From positions 1 through 64,000 of the forward strand of contig NZ_VNHS01000006.1 of NCBI RefSeq assembly GCF_008124765.1: a stretch of 64,000 nucleotides of DNA, read 5' to 3'. Positions 8,168 to 17,800 of the stretch are shown in pieces. Made by a program: the position numbers and the translations under genes. Origin of the DNA: Paenibacillus methanolicus. GTDB lineage: Bacteria > Bacillota > Bacilli > Paenibacillales > Paenibacillaceae. Under the pieces are notes generated by a model, which saw only the letters and a program-made list of their open reading frames with translations, did no database searches and was not told the DNA's origin. How positions within the stretch are numbered: the first letter of the stretch is position 1; every line of letters begins with the position of its first letter.

Positions 8168-9144
8168 ACGAGCGCCAGGTGCACAAATTCGTGCAGCGTT
8201 ACTTGGAGACGACCGACAGCCGCGTCGTGGAGAAATCGCCCGCGCATTATATCGTCAAATTGTCGCCCCAAGCCGACCGGGATCTGACTAATCGCCCCTT
8301 CTATTGGAGCTTTGTCGACCGGACGGGAGCCGATCCCGAGACGATGACGATGCTGCTCGTAACCGACAAAAAGAAATATGAGGAGCGGCAAAACAACGAG
8401 CAGCATGACGGGAACCAGCCTGGCGGCGCTACGCAGGTCAACGGCACGAGCGCGGGCACTCCGATCGGAGCCGCCGCGGATGCCGCCATCGGCCGGTCGT
8501 TGGGCTTCGTTCATGGAAGTTTAAATACGAACCAGCGAATTCCGCGCGAGGATTTGCACTTCGGGTCGCGCAAGCTGGAGCAGCTCTTCCAGTCCGCCAA
8601 GTCCGGCGGCAGCTATGTGTGCCTGTTCCAGGAGCCCGATCGGAAGAATGCCCACCCTCTTCAGTCCACGGCCTACACGGCTTGGCTGGGCATCAATCTG
8701 AAAGTCGAATTCGCGTGCGATATGAAACGCGAGGAGTTCCACTCCATCGGCGTATCGTTGGCGACGGGGCAATGCGTCGAAGAGTTTCATGAATCGCTGC
8801 TCGGACTTCGAATGACCCCGCGCCTGCCGCCTAACGTGCACACCGCCAAAAACGCGCTAACGTTGAATAAAGCCGCTTCCTTAGCCGAGTCGCTCATCGA
8901 ACGCAAGCTAAAAAGCTACGATTACGGTTGGGCGCAAGGCGCGGCCGCGCGACTTGAGGAGGAACTCGCCACGATCCGGCATTATTACGAGCCCTTGATC
9001 GCCGCGGCCGAGGATGAGGAGATCCGGACATCCATCCAAACTCAATTTGAACGGCGGCAAGACGAAATCCGCTGGCAGTACGAACCCCGCGTAAGCGTAT
9101 CCGCCATAAACTGCGGCATTTTCTATTTGGCGGGAATCGGGTAA
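8164..9144 (+). CDS. yqhG: YqhG family protein, partner of the SNF2 ATPase
   Basis: A 326-residue soluble protein of unknown biochemical function, beginning MNERQVHKFVQRYLETTDSR. The N-terminal 70 residues are compact; a low-complexity Asn/Gly/Ala linker occupies about residues 80-110; a helical region rich in charged residues (RLEEELATIRHYYEPL, FERRQDEIRWQYEP) lies near the C-terminus. It overlaps the helicase gene by 4 nt. The same helicase-yqhG order occurs in B. subtilis, which supports both name assignments and a joint role. No catalytic motif is visible. Confidence 0.85.
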   Translation: MNERQVHKFVQRYLETTDSRVVEKSPAHYIVKLSPQADRDLTNRPFYWSFVDRTGADPETMTMLLVTDKKKYEERQNNEQHDGNQPGGATQVNGTSAGTPIGAAADAAIGRSLGFVHGSLNTNQRIPREDLHFGSRKLEQLFQSAKSGGSYVCLFQEPDRKNAHPLQSTAYTAWLGINLKVEFACDMKREEFHSIGVSLATGQCVEEFHESLLGLRMTPRLPPNVHTAKNALTLNKAASLAESLIERKLKSYDYGWAQGAAARLEEELATIRHYYEPLIAAAEDEEIRTSIQTQFERRQDEIRWQYEPRVSVSAINCGIFYLAGIG

Positions 9145-9303
9145 CGACAAGAAGAAGGAGATTGACCGTTAATCCGAACTTATGCGGCAAAAATAGAAGG
9201 AGCTTGTCCCGCTTTGGCGCGACAGGTTCCTACATGCTTCGTATCCGGGCTGCGGTACAATGTCCATACTCCCCATACTTCGCGGAAGAGCAGGTGGTCG
9301 ATA

Positions 9304-10215
9304 ATGCGCAAATGGATTCCTCTATGTGCGGCTATGCTGGTCATGTTAATAGGAGGTGGCGGCATGTTAGCTGCGGCGGCGCCACAACCGCCAAGCACCG
9401 TTAACGGCGAGTCATCTCCGGCTTCCGAACTTGAGCGGCAAGCGGGCTTCTGGATTCAAACTATCGCGAAACAAAAAGGCTTCCAAGACTGGCTCGGCGC
9501 CAAGGCGGATATTACGCCGATCGGTCCGGGGCAGCACGGATGGCTGGTCACCCTGCGAGGCGCCGATTCGTGGCCGGTCGGGTATTTAATTATTCACGCC
9601 AAAGAGGAAGGCGGCTTCCAACTCGGCGAATACGGCGCCGGCCGCCATCCTGTTTTTGATCCCAATACGCTGTATACCTCGATGGTTCATCAAGGTCTCA
9701 TTGCCTCCTATGCCGAAGCGACAAAACGGCCGCTGAAGCTGGAACGCTTGTACGTTCACCCTCTGCTGGCCGTTTGGAAATGGACTTCTCCGGATGGACA
9801 AGTCCGCTATTTGGATGCATGGACGGCCGAAGAGCTGCCCATTACCGACAAGCATTGGAAGCAAGCGGCGATTAATCTTCGCGCCGAATCGCTTGCGGGC
9901 GGTATAGCTTTAATGAACGGCCGGATTTCGACGTCGCGCACGAACGAGATTTTCGATGCCTACGAACGCATGCCATGGCTGACCAAAAAGCCGATCGCCG
10001 GCATGCAGAGCAAGCTCCTCGTCTCGCTGCTGGACCAAAAACGGCAAATTCGCTTTACATCCGAGCTTTATGACAAGCAAGTTCTGTTCGTGTGGCCCGC
10101 GATCGGCTATCATCGTTGGGACGATGACTCGTTGTTCGTATCATTCGATCAATACGGCTCGCGTTTCATTCCGATGGCTGCCATCCAATCGGAAGGATTA
10201 TTTTTCAACGACTAG
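9304..10215 (+). CDS. Secreted protein of unknown function
   Basis: A 303-residue exported protein. The signal peptide MRKWIPLCAAMLVMLIGG is followed by a probable signal peptidase I site near LAAAA-PQPP. The mature part has no recognised catalytic motif; it is rich in Trp, Tyr and Lys/Arg and includes a GWLVTLRGADSWPVGYLIIHA segment suggestive of beta structure (PepSY- or SCP-like fold is possible but unproven). Start at ATG 9304 follows AGGTGG; it excludes an upstream hydrophilic extension that would bury the signal peptide. Its last 18 nt overlap the 3' end of convergent yqzE. Confidence 0.7.
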   Translation: MRKWIPLCAAMLVMLIGGGGMLAAAAPQPPSTVNGESSPASELERQAGFWIQTIAKQKGFQDWLGAKADITPIGPGQHGWLVTLRGADSWPVGYLIIHAKEEGGFQLGEYGAGRHPVFDPNTLYTSMVHQGLIASYAEATKRPLKLERLYVHPLLAVWKWTSPDGQVRYLDAWTAEELPITDKHWKQAAINLRAESLAGGIALMNGRISTSRTNEIFDAYERMPWLTKKPIAGMQSKLLVSLLDQKRQIRFTSELYDKQVLFVWPAIGYHRWDDDSLFVSFDQYGSRFIPMAAIQSEGLFFND

Positions 10216-10425
10216 TTCCTGTTGTTCCGTCTCCATAGTCCGGTCCTTCCTTGCGCGCCACCACAGCGCGATTCCGACTGGAGCCATACCGAACCACTTG
10301 GTCAGCCAAGGCTCGCGCGCAGCCTTGGCTGCTTGCCGTTTCTGCCTGCGTTCTTCTTCCGGCGTATCGATGTAGGTGACGACCTGCTGCGTCACGTACT
10401 TGATTAGATCATCGCGTCCGGCCAT
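10198..10425 (-). CDS. yqzE: YqzE family protein
   Basis: A 75-residue basic protein beginning MAGRDDLIKYVTQQVVTYIDTPEEE. It matches the pattern I recall for B. subtilis YqzE: LIKYVTQQxVxYxDTP, a basic helical stretch (RRQKRQAAKAAREPW), then a short hydrophobic WFGMAPVGIALWW segment that could attach to the membrane. Function is unknown. Start at ATG 10425 has AAAGGAGGG upstream with ideal spacing. It overlaps the convergent secreted-protein gene by 18 nt at the 3' end. Confidence 0.8.
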   Translation of the reverse strand: MAGRDDLIKYVTQQVVTYIDTPEEERRQKRQAAKAAREPWLTKWFGMAPVGIALWWRARKDRTMETEQQELVVEK

Positions 10426-10564
10426 CGGTCTTCCCTCCTTTATGTCATACCCTTCTACTTTGTAGTGTGTCCGCGCGCCAACCAATTCAAACATGCATGA
10501 GTTGCCTGCCAAAATGCCAGTCTAAAGGAGGTGGTACCAATCATTCCGAAAGGTGGAATCTTCC

Positions 10565-11281
10565 TTGCGCATACATGCGAACCATCGCTTGCCTATCCTC
10601 GCACGGGCTGCGTCGCTATTCTGCTTACTGGTCATGCTATCCCCGGCACCAGCCTCTGCGGATGATCCCATACCGGGACCTGACTACAAACGCGCGCTTC
10701 CCGCGGCGGAGGTGTTGATCGACGTCGGACATGGCGGTATCGATGGCGGTACGGTCTATAACGGTCTGCTGGAGAAAGACATCAATTTGGCCGTAGGCAA
10801 AAAACTCTATTTGCTGCTCCGTTCAAACGGCATTCGAGCGGTGATGAATAGGGACGGCGACTACGCGCTGAGCGACGACAACCGCTGGCACGGCAGCCGT
10901 TCGCGCCATCAACGCGACTTGTCGCAGCGGACCGAGCTAAGCCGAGAACTCGACACGACCCTCGTCGTAAGCTTGCACGTCAATTGGGCCGATGATCGCA
11001 GCGCGAGCGGACCGTTGGTGCTTCATCAGCGAGAGGGCCAAAGCGCGCTGTTGGCGGGTTTCATCCAGCATGCGCTGAACGTTCGTCAGGATGCCTCCGC
11101 CATGCCCCGGATCGGCAAGCCATACTTCCTGCTCAAGACGATCCGGGAGCCTGCGGTCATCGTGGAGATGGGCTTCATGAGCAATGCGCGCGATCGCGCG
11201 CTGCTGACCAATCCCCGCACGCAGCTGCAGATCGCGGACGCCATCGCGTCAGGGGTGCGGAATTATATCCTTTTCCGGTGA
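10565..11281 (+). CDS. N-acetylmuramoyl-L-alanine amidase, Amidase_3 (CwlD-like)
   Basis: A 238-residue exported zinc amidase that cuts the MurNAc-L-Ala bond in peptidoglycan. Residues 2-37 form a signal peptide ending PASA-DD. Amidase_3 motifs: DVGHGGIDGGT (first zinc His), the Glu of GLLEKDINL, SLHVNWA (second His) and the C-terminal catalytic VEMGFMSN. The size matches CwlD, which makes muramic lactam in spore cortex, but vegetative amidases share the fold. I place the start at TTG 10565 because AAAGGTGG lies 8 nt upstream; GTG 10553 is the alternative. A stronger SD at 10524 is in another frame. The 3' end overlaps the convergent deacetylase gene by 33 nt. Confidence 0.85.
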   Translation: MRIHANHRLPILARAASLFCLLVMLSPAPASADDPIPGPDYKRALPAAEVLIDVGHGGIDGGTVYNGLLEKDINLAVGKKLYLLLRSNGIRAVMNRDGDYALSDDNRWHGSRSRHQRDLSQRTELSRELDTTLVVSLHVNWADDRSASGPLVLHQREGQSALLAGFIQHALNVRQDASAMPRIGKPYFLLKTIREPAVIVEMGFMSNARDRALLTNPRTQLQIADAIASGVRNYILFR

Positions 11282-12064
11282 AGGCACCAGCATCTCGGAC
11301 AGCTTTACGAAAACCGCCCGCTGCGAAATTTGAGGGATCGAATCGCGAAGCACGGCTGCCGTCTTTTTGCCCGGAGGACCGACATGGCCGATCGTAACGC
11401 ACGCTTCGTGCGCGCTGAGGTGCTGCTTGACGACCCCCATTTGCTTCGCGATATGCTGAGCGGTATAGACATCGTCGAGAAATACGTGATTCGATAGTTG
11501 CGGAACGCCGAGCTCGGCCGCCAGCTTCGGAATCACGGACTTGCCCGTCGTGCGACTATCCAAGAAAAACATGCCGTGCTCCTTCACGACCGTCAGGACG
11601 ATGCGCATGACGCGTTCGTCGCTCGTCGCCTTCGAACCCATATGATTATTCATGCCGATCGCATACGGCACGTCCCCGATCGCGGCTTCGACCCGTCGGC
11701 GAATTTCGTCATCCGGCAAATCCGTCGTAATGGCGCCGGGCCCGAGCCAGGAGCGTTTACCGCGATTCGGCTCCATCGGCATGTGCACAATCACGTCCAA
11801 ACCCTTCTCATGGGCCAGTGCAGCGTCGCGCTTGGTGGTCGGCATGAACGGCATGACGGCGGCGGTGAATCGGATCGGCAGCTTGAACATCTCCTCCGTG
11901 CCGGTCATGCCGTTGCCGAAATCGTCGATGACCACGGCAATCTGCCGGTCGACCAACGAAGAACGTTCTTCTGACTCCGCTCCCTCGGCGGATATCCGGG
12001 TTAACGGGAATACAAGCAAACCGCTTAACAGAAGCGCGGCGATGGTTACGATTAGATTCCGCAT
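11249..12064 (-). CDS. Divergent polysaccharide deacetylase family protein (YibQ-like)
   Basis: A 271-residue exported protein with signal sequence MRNLIVTIAALLLSGLLVFPL and a NodB-like seven-stranded barrel of the divergent polysaccharide deacetylase (DUF610/YibQ) type. Conserved features are IAVVIDDFGNG (metal Asp pair), HMPMEPN, GMNNHMGSKATSD and the late ACVTIGHVGPPGKKTA segment. Substrate is unknown; a role in peptidoglycan or exopolysaccharide modification is inferred from the fold and from the adjacent amidase. Start at ATG 12064 gives the signal peptide directly at the N-terminus. Its 3' end lies inside the amidase gene. Confidence 0.85.
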   Translation of the reverse strand: MRNLIVTIAALLLSGLLVFPLTRISAEGAESEERSSLVDRQIAVVIDDFGNGMTGTEEMFKLPIRFTAAVMPFMPTTKRDAALAHEKGLDVIVHMPMEPNRGKRSWLGPGAITTDLPDDEIRRRVEAAIGDVPYAIGMNNHMGSKATSDERVMRIVLTVVKEHGMFFLDSRTTGKSVIPKLAAELGVPQLSNHVFLDDVYTAQHIAKQMGVVKQHLSAHEACVTIGHVGPPGKKTAAVLRDSIPQISQRAVFVKLSEMLVPSPEKDIIPHP

Positions 12065-12193
12065 GCGAATACGCCCCTTTCGCGTAAAGGATATCCTCAT
12101 TGTGCGATGCGGCCCGTTAAACTATCCGAGGGAATTCCAGCTTGATTGCACAACCGGTCCATCGATCGCTCGACCGGACGCGGAAGCACGCGC

Positions 12194-12229
12194 AAAAAAG
12201 GAACCTCCCCTTTGTATTGGTTAGGTTCC
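12194..12229 (-). terminator. Rho-independent terminator of the 76-aa gene
   Basis: Read on the minus strand: GGAACCT stem (12229-12223), 16-nt loop, AGGTTCC (12206-12200), then TTTTTT. It ends transcription from the gene stopping at 12261 and protects the deacetylase gene downstream. Confidence 0.8.
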
Positions 12230-12260
12230 CGTCGAGAGACGTTCCGAAGCTCCCGTGCGA

Positions 12261-12491
12261 TCACTCCGTCGCTTGCGTCAAATCCGTCCTCGGCGATTCG
12301 AACGGTTCGTATACGTAAGCCCTGCTCAGCTTCACTACGCGTCGATTATGGCGCCGGATTAATACGGTATCCGCGTCCCACGCGACGACGATGCCGATGA
12401 CGTCGTTCCGTTCGAGCCCGTCGCGCACGACCCGAATTTTGGTCCCGTCTTGACGATACTTGTCCAACTCGCTCTCGCTCACCATCTTCAT
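12261..12491 (-). CDS. Small protein of unknown function (76 aa)
   Basis: A 76-residue hydrophilic protein beginning MKMVSESELDKYRQDGTKIRVV. The middle (NDVIGIVVAWDADTVLIRRHNRRVVKLSRAY) reads like a small beta barrel of Sm or KOW-like size: alternating hydrophobic residues, with VIxWDxxxVLIRR followed by VVKL. I do not recognise a family. Start at ATG 12491 has AAGGGGGA just upstream. It lies between two terminators, so it is probably transcribed alone, from a promoter I cannot place with confidence (a TATAAT occurs at 12558-12553 on the minus strand). Confidence 0.65.
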   Translation of the reverse strand: MKMVSESELDKYRQDGTKIRVVRDGLERNDVIGIVVAWDADTVLIRRHNRRVVKLSRAYVYEPFESPRTDLTQATE

Positions 12492-12506
12492 TTTCCCCCT
12501 TTTATG

Positions 12507-12551
12507 AACAAACAAAAGGCCTCGGGCACCTGACTCGGCATGCCCAAGGCC
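12507..12551 (-). terminator. Terminator of the 106-aa gene
   Basis: Read on the minus strand: GGCCTTGGGCA (12551-12541), loop, TGCCCGAGGCC (12528-12518), then TTTTGTTTGTT. It lies between the genes ending at 12587 and starting at 12491. Confidence 0.85.
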
Positions 12552-12586
12552 ACTATTATACATCGCTCCTGCCGGATGCATTCGCG

Positions 12587-12907
12587 TTAACCGACATGCT
12601 CCTTCGAGTCGTTCGTCTCGTACCACTCGTCCAAAACACGCGAGGACATCACGCGGCTGGCGATGTATTCGGCTTGTTTCTGGGAGAACTGCTCGCTCCA
12701 GGCGAATTCGAGCTCATCGCACAGCTTCACGATTGTTAACAGCTCCGACCATGCAACGTATCGTTTATACCAGAAAAATTGCGGATGCTCGATCATGTAC
12801 GGATACAGGTCGTCGAACTCGGTATGCTTGCAATCGAGCGCGCGCTCGAAGTGAACTTTAGCGTCGGACAACTTGGATTGCAAATACTCGGCTGAAAATT
12901 TCCCCAT
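12587..12907 (-). CDS. Hypothetical acidic protein (106 aa)
   Basis: A 106-residue, largely helical protein starting MGKFSAEYLQSKLSDAKVHFERALDCKHTEFDD and rich in aromatic residues (YMIEHPQFFWYKRYVAWSELL). No membrane segment, metal motif or catalytic signature is visible and I do not recognise the family. Start at ATG 12907 has GAGGGGAGG 8 nt upstream. It is downstream of xpt on the opposite side of a 90-nt gap but on the same strand, and has its own strong terminator. Confidence 0.65.
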   Translation of the reverse strand: MGKFSAEYLQSKLSDAKVHFERALDCKHTEFDDLYPYMIEHPQFFWYKRYVAWSELLTIVKLCDELEFAWSEQFSQKQAEYIASRVMSSRVLDEWYETNDSKEHVG

Positions 12908-12998
12908 GCTTGTGTGCCTCCCCTCGGTTCTCATGACCATTATAGCGGATAAACCTTCATCCGAAAACCCACTATGCGTGGTACATTTGACCTTATTC

Positions 12999-13568
12999 CT
13001 ATTCGAACTGGATCGTACCGCCTTCGAGCGACTTAATGCGTACGAGCGAATCCACCCGAATGCCCTGTTCGCGGATCGTCCGCGCGCCCGCCTGGAACGA
13101 TTTCTCCACCACGATGCCAAGACCGGCCAGCTTCGCTCCCGAGCGCTCGATAATCTTGATCAATCCCCGCGCGGCATCGCCGTTGGCTATAATATCGTCG
13201 ATGAACAGCACCGTGTCTTCCTCTTTCAGAAATTGGCGCGAGACCATAATATCCGTGACGATCCCCTTCGTAAAGGAAGGCACCCGCTCCATATATGCGT
13301 CCGGATCGGCGATTAGCGTCTTCTTCCGTCTAGCGAACACAAGCGGCACGCCAAGCGCCATAGCGGTCGCGAAAGCTACCGGGATCCCCGACGATTCGAC
13401 CGTAATGACTTTCGTGATGCCCGATTCGGCATACAGCCGGGCGAACTCCTTGCCCATCTCCAGCGTCAGCTCAGGCTCGACCTGATGATTCAACAATCCG
13501 TCCAATTTGAGAACGTCCTGGTTCAGGACGGATGCTTCTTCTAAAATGCGCGTCTTCAATCGTTCCAT
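12999..13568 (-). CDS. xpt: Xanthine phosphoribosyltransferase
   Basis: A 189-residue type I phosphoribosyltransferase that salvages xanthine to XMP with PRPP. The PRPP-binding loop reads VLFIDDIIANGDAARG (about residues 123-138), and the purine-specific hood and VESSGIPVAFATAMALG loop match Xpt. Start at ATG 13568 follows GGAGGG. In B. subtilis xpt-pbuX is under a purine riboswitch; I looked upstream (13569-13700) and see neither the aptamer core nor a linked permease gene, so control must differ here. Confidence 0.93.
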   Translation of the reverse strand: MERLKTRILEEASVLNQDVLKLDGLLNHQVEPELTLEMGKEFARLYAESGITKVITVESSGIPVAFATAMALGVPLVFARRKKTLIADPDAYMERVPSFTKGIVTDIMVSRQFLKEEDTVLFIDDIIANGDAARGLIKIIERSGAKLAGLGIVVEKSFQAGARTIREQGIRVDSLVRIKSLEGGTIQFE

Positions 13569-13724
13569 CGCTTTCCCTCCACGGAAAACCTTTTTTCGTA
13601 AAGGTACCACACGCGCGCCCGAATGCGCAACCACATCTATCAACCAATCGAGGAACTTGTCATGCCTGTCCCTGCCCGGGCATAGGGTGTAATAGAGCGA
13701 GTGAATGGCGGAGAAAGGCAGGAC

Positions 13725-14774
13725 ATGGGAATGAATAGATTCGTGAAAGTCATGCAGATCGCCTTTACGTACATGGGCACGATCGTGGGAGCCGGATTCG
13801 CGACCGGTCAGGAAATCCTGCAATTTTTCACCCGCTTCGGCAATTGGGCCGTCGCGACGATTATCTTGGCAACGGTTATGTTCATCTGGCTCGGCACCAA
13901 AATGATGCTGATCGCTTCGGAAATTAACGCGAAGTCTTATGAGGACGTCAACAAAGTGCTGTTCGGCGAGCGATTCGGCAAGTGGGTCAGCCATTTCATG
14001 CTGATCGTTCTATTCGGCGTCACTGCGGTCATGCTGGCCGGGGCCGGGTCGATATTCAACGAGCATTGGAATATCTCGTACCAATCCGGCCTGCTTATCA
14101 CGCTGCTCTTGTGTTTCTTACTGCTGCGCAAAGGGATGAACGCTATATTGGCCGTCAACTCGATCGTCGTGCCGATTATGCTCCTGTTCACCGTGTTCAT
14201 CGTCATCGATACGATGAACACGCCCGAAGCGAACAGGTGGATACTCATGACGAGCGACCTTTCGCCTTTAGCCGCATGGATATCGCCGTTTCTGTACGCC
14301 GCCTTCAACCTCTCCATGTCCCAAGCGGTACTCGTGCCGCTCGGAGCCGAAACGAAAGATCGCAAGACGATCCTGTACGGGGCATGGCTCGGCGGGATCG
14401 GGATTGGATTTATGCTCATTGCAGGCCACTTCGCGCTGTCGGCTTACATGCCGGGCATTCAGCAGTTCGCAATCCCGATGGGCGCGATCGCCCGCGAGCT
14501 GGGCAGCGGCATCCAGTGGATGTACATTTTCCTCATCTTCGCGGAAATTTTCACAACGTTGATCGCGGATATCTACGGGTTGACGCTGCAGCTGCAGGAG
14601 CGCTTCAAAGGATCGCAGACGCTCATCATACTGAGCATTCTACTCATATGTTACCTGCTCAGCCAGATCGGCTTCGGCACGTTGCTCTCCACGCTGTATC
14701 CATTCTTCGGGCTAATTAGTCTAGGCTGGCTCGCGCTCCTTATCCGGCAACGAATTGCGGACGTTAATAAATAA
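13725..14774 (+). CDS. ykvI: YkvI family integral membrane protein
   Basis: A 349-residue polytopic membrane protein with about 10 hydrophobic segments, starting with VKVMQIAFTYMGTIVGAGFATGQEILQFF. The unwound-helix GTIVGAGFATGQE motif is typical of the LeuT/APC-fold YkvI family. Related transporters move amino acids or divalent metals, but YkvI substrates are not established. Start at ATG 13725 is chosen by AAAGG spacing; ATG 13731 is possible. It is divergent from xpt and convergent with yhaN. Confidence 0.8.
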   Translation: MGMNRFVKVMQIAFTYMGTIVGAGFATGQEILQFFTRFGNWAVATIILATVMFIWLGTKMMLIASEINAKSYEDVNKVLFGERFGKWVSHFMLIVLFGVTAVMLAGAGSIFNEHWNISYQSGLLITLLLCFLLLRKGMNAILAVNSIVVPIMLLFTVFIVIDTMNTPEANRWILMTSDLSPLAAWISPFLYAAFNLSMSQAVLVPLGAETKDRKTILYGAWLGGIGIGFMLIAGHFALSAYMPGIQQFAIPMGAIARELGSGIQWMYIFLIFAEIFTTLIADIYGLTLQLQERFKGSQTLIILSILLICYLLSQIGFGTLLSTLYPFFGLISLGWLALLIRQRIADVNK

Positions 14775-14781
14775 GCGCTTG

Positions 14782-14799
14782 AAAAAGGCCGCACGCGGC
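14782..14799 (-). terminator. Probable terminator of the yhaO-yhaN operon
   Basis: On the minus strand a short GC-rich hairpin (GCCGC-GT-GCGGC, 14799-14788) is followed by C and TTTTT. It sits about 20 nt after the yhaN stop and within the gap to convergent ykvI. Confidence 0.5.
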
Positions 14800-14817
14800 G
14801 GAAAGCTTCCTTTCGTT

Positions 14818-17800
14818 CTAGGAAGATAATTCCACCAGCTGTGCGGCCGGCATGGCTTCTATAAGCAAATCTCTAATGTGCGGATGACAGGTCAGCAGAA
14901 GCAGCTGCCTGCGGCCGGCAATCTCCTTCACGATCTCGACCGCCGCTTCAAGCCGGGCGCGGTCGAAATTGACGAACAGATCGTCCAGCAGCATCGGCAA
15001 TCCCGCGGACGCCGACGCTTCATCCGCGAGCGCCAGCCGCATGGCGAGGTAAACCTGCTCGGCCGTCCCCCGGCTGACATGAACGCTATCGACGACCCGG
15101 TCGTCCGGCGTATGTAGATGCACGGTCTGCGCGCCGTCCGGAATAACGATGCGCGTATACCTCCCTTGCGACAAACGCGTCATGTAACGGGATGCGTCCC
15201 GTAGCACCCCAGGCTGACGCTTCTCTTCCATCATTCGCTTCGTGCGGCGAATCATCGCGAGCGCGGCCGCGCGGACGAGAAACTGTTGCGACAATTCTTC
15301 GACGACGGCCGCCGTCTGTTCCTTCTCTTCCGCCAGCCGGCGTCGATCGTCCTGCCGGATCAACGTGTCCAGCTCCTGGCGCAATCGGCCGATCTGCTCC
15401 GAACGGCTCCGATAACCGCGTTCTAGCTCGGCCAGCCTCTCGCGCGTCCGTTCGGCCTGGAGATGGAGCGACGCCTCGTCGGAGACCGCATACCACTCTT
15501 CGATCCGAACTAGCTGCTCATCGGTTAAGCCGGCTCCCAGCTCGGCGTTCATACGAATTAATGACGCGGAAAGCCATCTTCTGCGTTCGGATGTTTCCAG
15601 CGCGCTCGCGAATTCGAGCGCGTCCGCCGCACCGGCCATCGCAAGCCATTCCGCGACCTGCGCCTCTTGGACGGCTAACTCCGCCTGCGATTGAGCCGCC
15701 AAGCCATCCCAGGCTTGCAGCTGCCGAAGGAGCGATTGCGCCTCGGCGTTCACGGCCGATTGACGCTGAAGCAGCGCGTGCAGCTGCCGAATGACGACCT
15801 CCGGCTCTTCCGCGACGCGATCTCCGTTCATGCCGCAACGAGCCGCAATCTCGCCAACCTCATCCCCGAACCGGCCGACCCGGCTTGTCAACTCGGCATG
15901 CTTCATCGCCGATCTTGCCGCCTGCTGCAGCCGGTCTTGTCCCTGTTCGGCCAAGTCTAGCAGCTCAAGCGCGCCGTCTGTCGTCACGGAAGTGGGTAGT
16001 CCTCTTGCCGAGAGCCATTGTTCGCGGCGTGACGTCAAATCGTTCAGCTCACGAACGGCCTCTGCCGTTCGCTGCCTCGCTTCTTGTTCCTGGGCATGCA
16101 AGCGGGACAATCTCGTCTCCGCTTCTTGCGTCTTCTCACGCAGCCGACCGGCTTCTCGAAGCTGTTCCAGCCGTTGTTCGATCGCGTTCCGGATGGATTC
16201 CCTGATATCGGAACGGCTCTCTAAACTAACTGCGGCTTCCGCCTCGCCTCGCGATATCGCGTCGACTGCGATGGCACGCGATCGCCCGGATCTGCTGCCG
16301 GTCGTTCGACTCGAGACCTGTGCATGCGAATCGAGGCGGAGCGCCGCAATTATCGGTCCCGGCTCGGCGATTAACGCGCTGACAGCAGCGGTCAACCTAT
16401 TGGCGGCCGCCTGCTGCTCCGATGCACCGGCGCCGACAGTCGGCCGGGCGTGAAGATCGGTTGCCTGCTTCGGCCAAAATAAAGCGCCTAGCATGCCGGC
16501 AATCGCCCCGGCGCCGGCAGCGGCCGCAGCCGCCGGCCATCCGCGCGAGACGAGCAGCGCGGAGGCGAGACCGAGTACGACGGCAGCCGCCCAGAAGAAG
16601 CGGGCCGCAGAAGGTTGGTTCGGCTTCCGGTTCGGAACAGACTCTGCTGCTTGACCGCCGCGAAATTCGGCCAGCTCCCATTCCCGAATCGCTTCTTCGA
16701 ACAGACGCGACGCCGACTGCAGCGTTTCGGCGCTCTGCGGCTTCAGCTCGATTCCGACGCGCCTGTGGCGAAGCGACTCCATCTCCAGCTGCCACTTCTC
16801 CAGCAGCTGGCGCGACTCGCGAATATCGGGAAGGAGGCTCCTCAGCAGCGTTTCCGCCGCTTCCATCTCCCGCTGCAGCTCCGCTTCTCTTCCGCGCCAA
16901 CGCCTTAACGTATCGCGATCTTCCACCGTCGCATGGAACGAAGATAGGCTTTCTTCCGTCCAATCCGGTGAAATCCGGCCAACTAACCGTGCCAGCGCCG
17001 CGCGATGCTCGCGGATTTCGACGGCTAACTCCGCGATCTCCGTCCGTATGGATGCGATCTCCCGCGCGGAAAGCAGCAGATGTTCGATCGGTTCCGCATC
17101 GTCTAGAACCGCCTCGTCGTTGGGCAGTAGCGACAGCTTGGTCCGGCATTCCTCGCGATCCGCATCCAGTCGCGCGATCTCCGTCAACAACTTGGCGCGC
17201 TGATTCATTAACGCATCGTGGCGATGACGAAGATCTTCCGGCAGCAGCGGCCACGTTGCTAACGACGCAAGTTCCAAGAGCAGCGCCCGCTTGTTCAGCC
17301 ATAATTCATGCTGCGCGACCGCCCGATCCAACAAGGCCGACTCCGCGCGCAACCCGGTTACCGCCTCTTCTTCTTGTCGAAGCGCGAAGGATTCCTCCTC
17401 GATTTGATGGGTGAGACGCCGATAAGTCTCGATCGGATCCGCAAACCGCCTTAACTCGTTCTCCAGCTCCTCCCATGTCTTCGCCGCTCGATTCAGCGGT
17501 TGCGTGCTTCCTTTGGGACGATACAGCGCGTCCAGCTGGCCCGTCAATTGCTTCTCCGCGAACGCCGCCGCCGCGCCGCCGCTCCAGCCGGCATGGTACA
17601 GCTGCTTGCCGAGCTCATCGCCTTCGAGCATGCCGATCGCCTGCAGCTCCGTCAACGTGATCGCGAACAATTCGCGATAAATCCGCTCGCTAATCCCGTC
17701 CAGAAATTGACGTTCCCATTGCGGCTGAGACAAGACCATTGCGTCTCCATCCGCAGATAGACCACCCGACTCGTCCAACCGTTTGACGATGACCTTGCCA

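Noticed and set aside
13569-13724. Possible purine riboswitch before xpt
   Set aside because: I looked for the conserved three-way-junction core and found none; only a small hairpin CCTTT-AAAGG near the SD.
16397-17414. 300- and 330-codon frames inside yhaN on both strands
   Set aside because: Arg/Ala/Pro-rich composition and lack of SD; they mirror the high-GC codons of yhaN.
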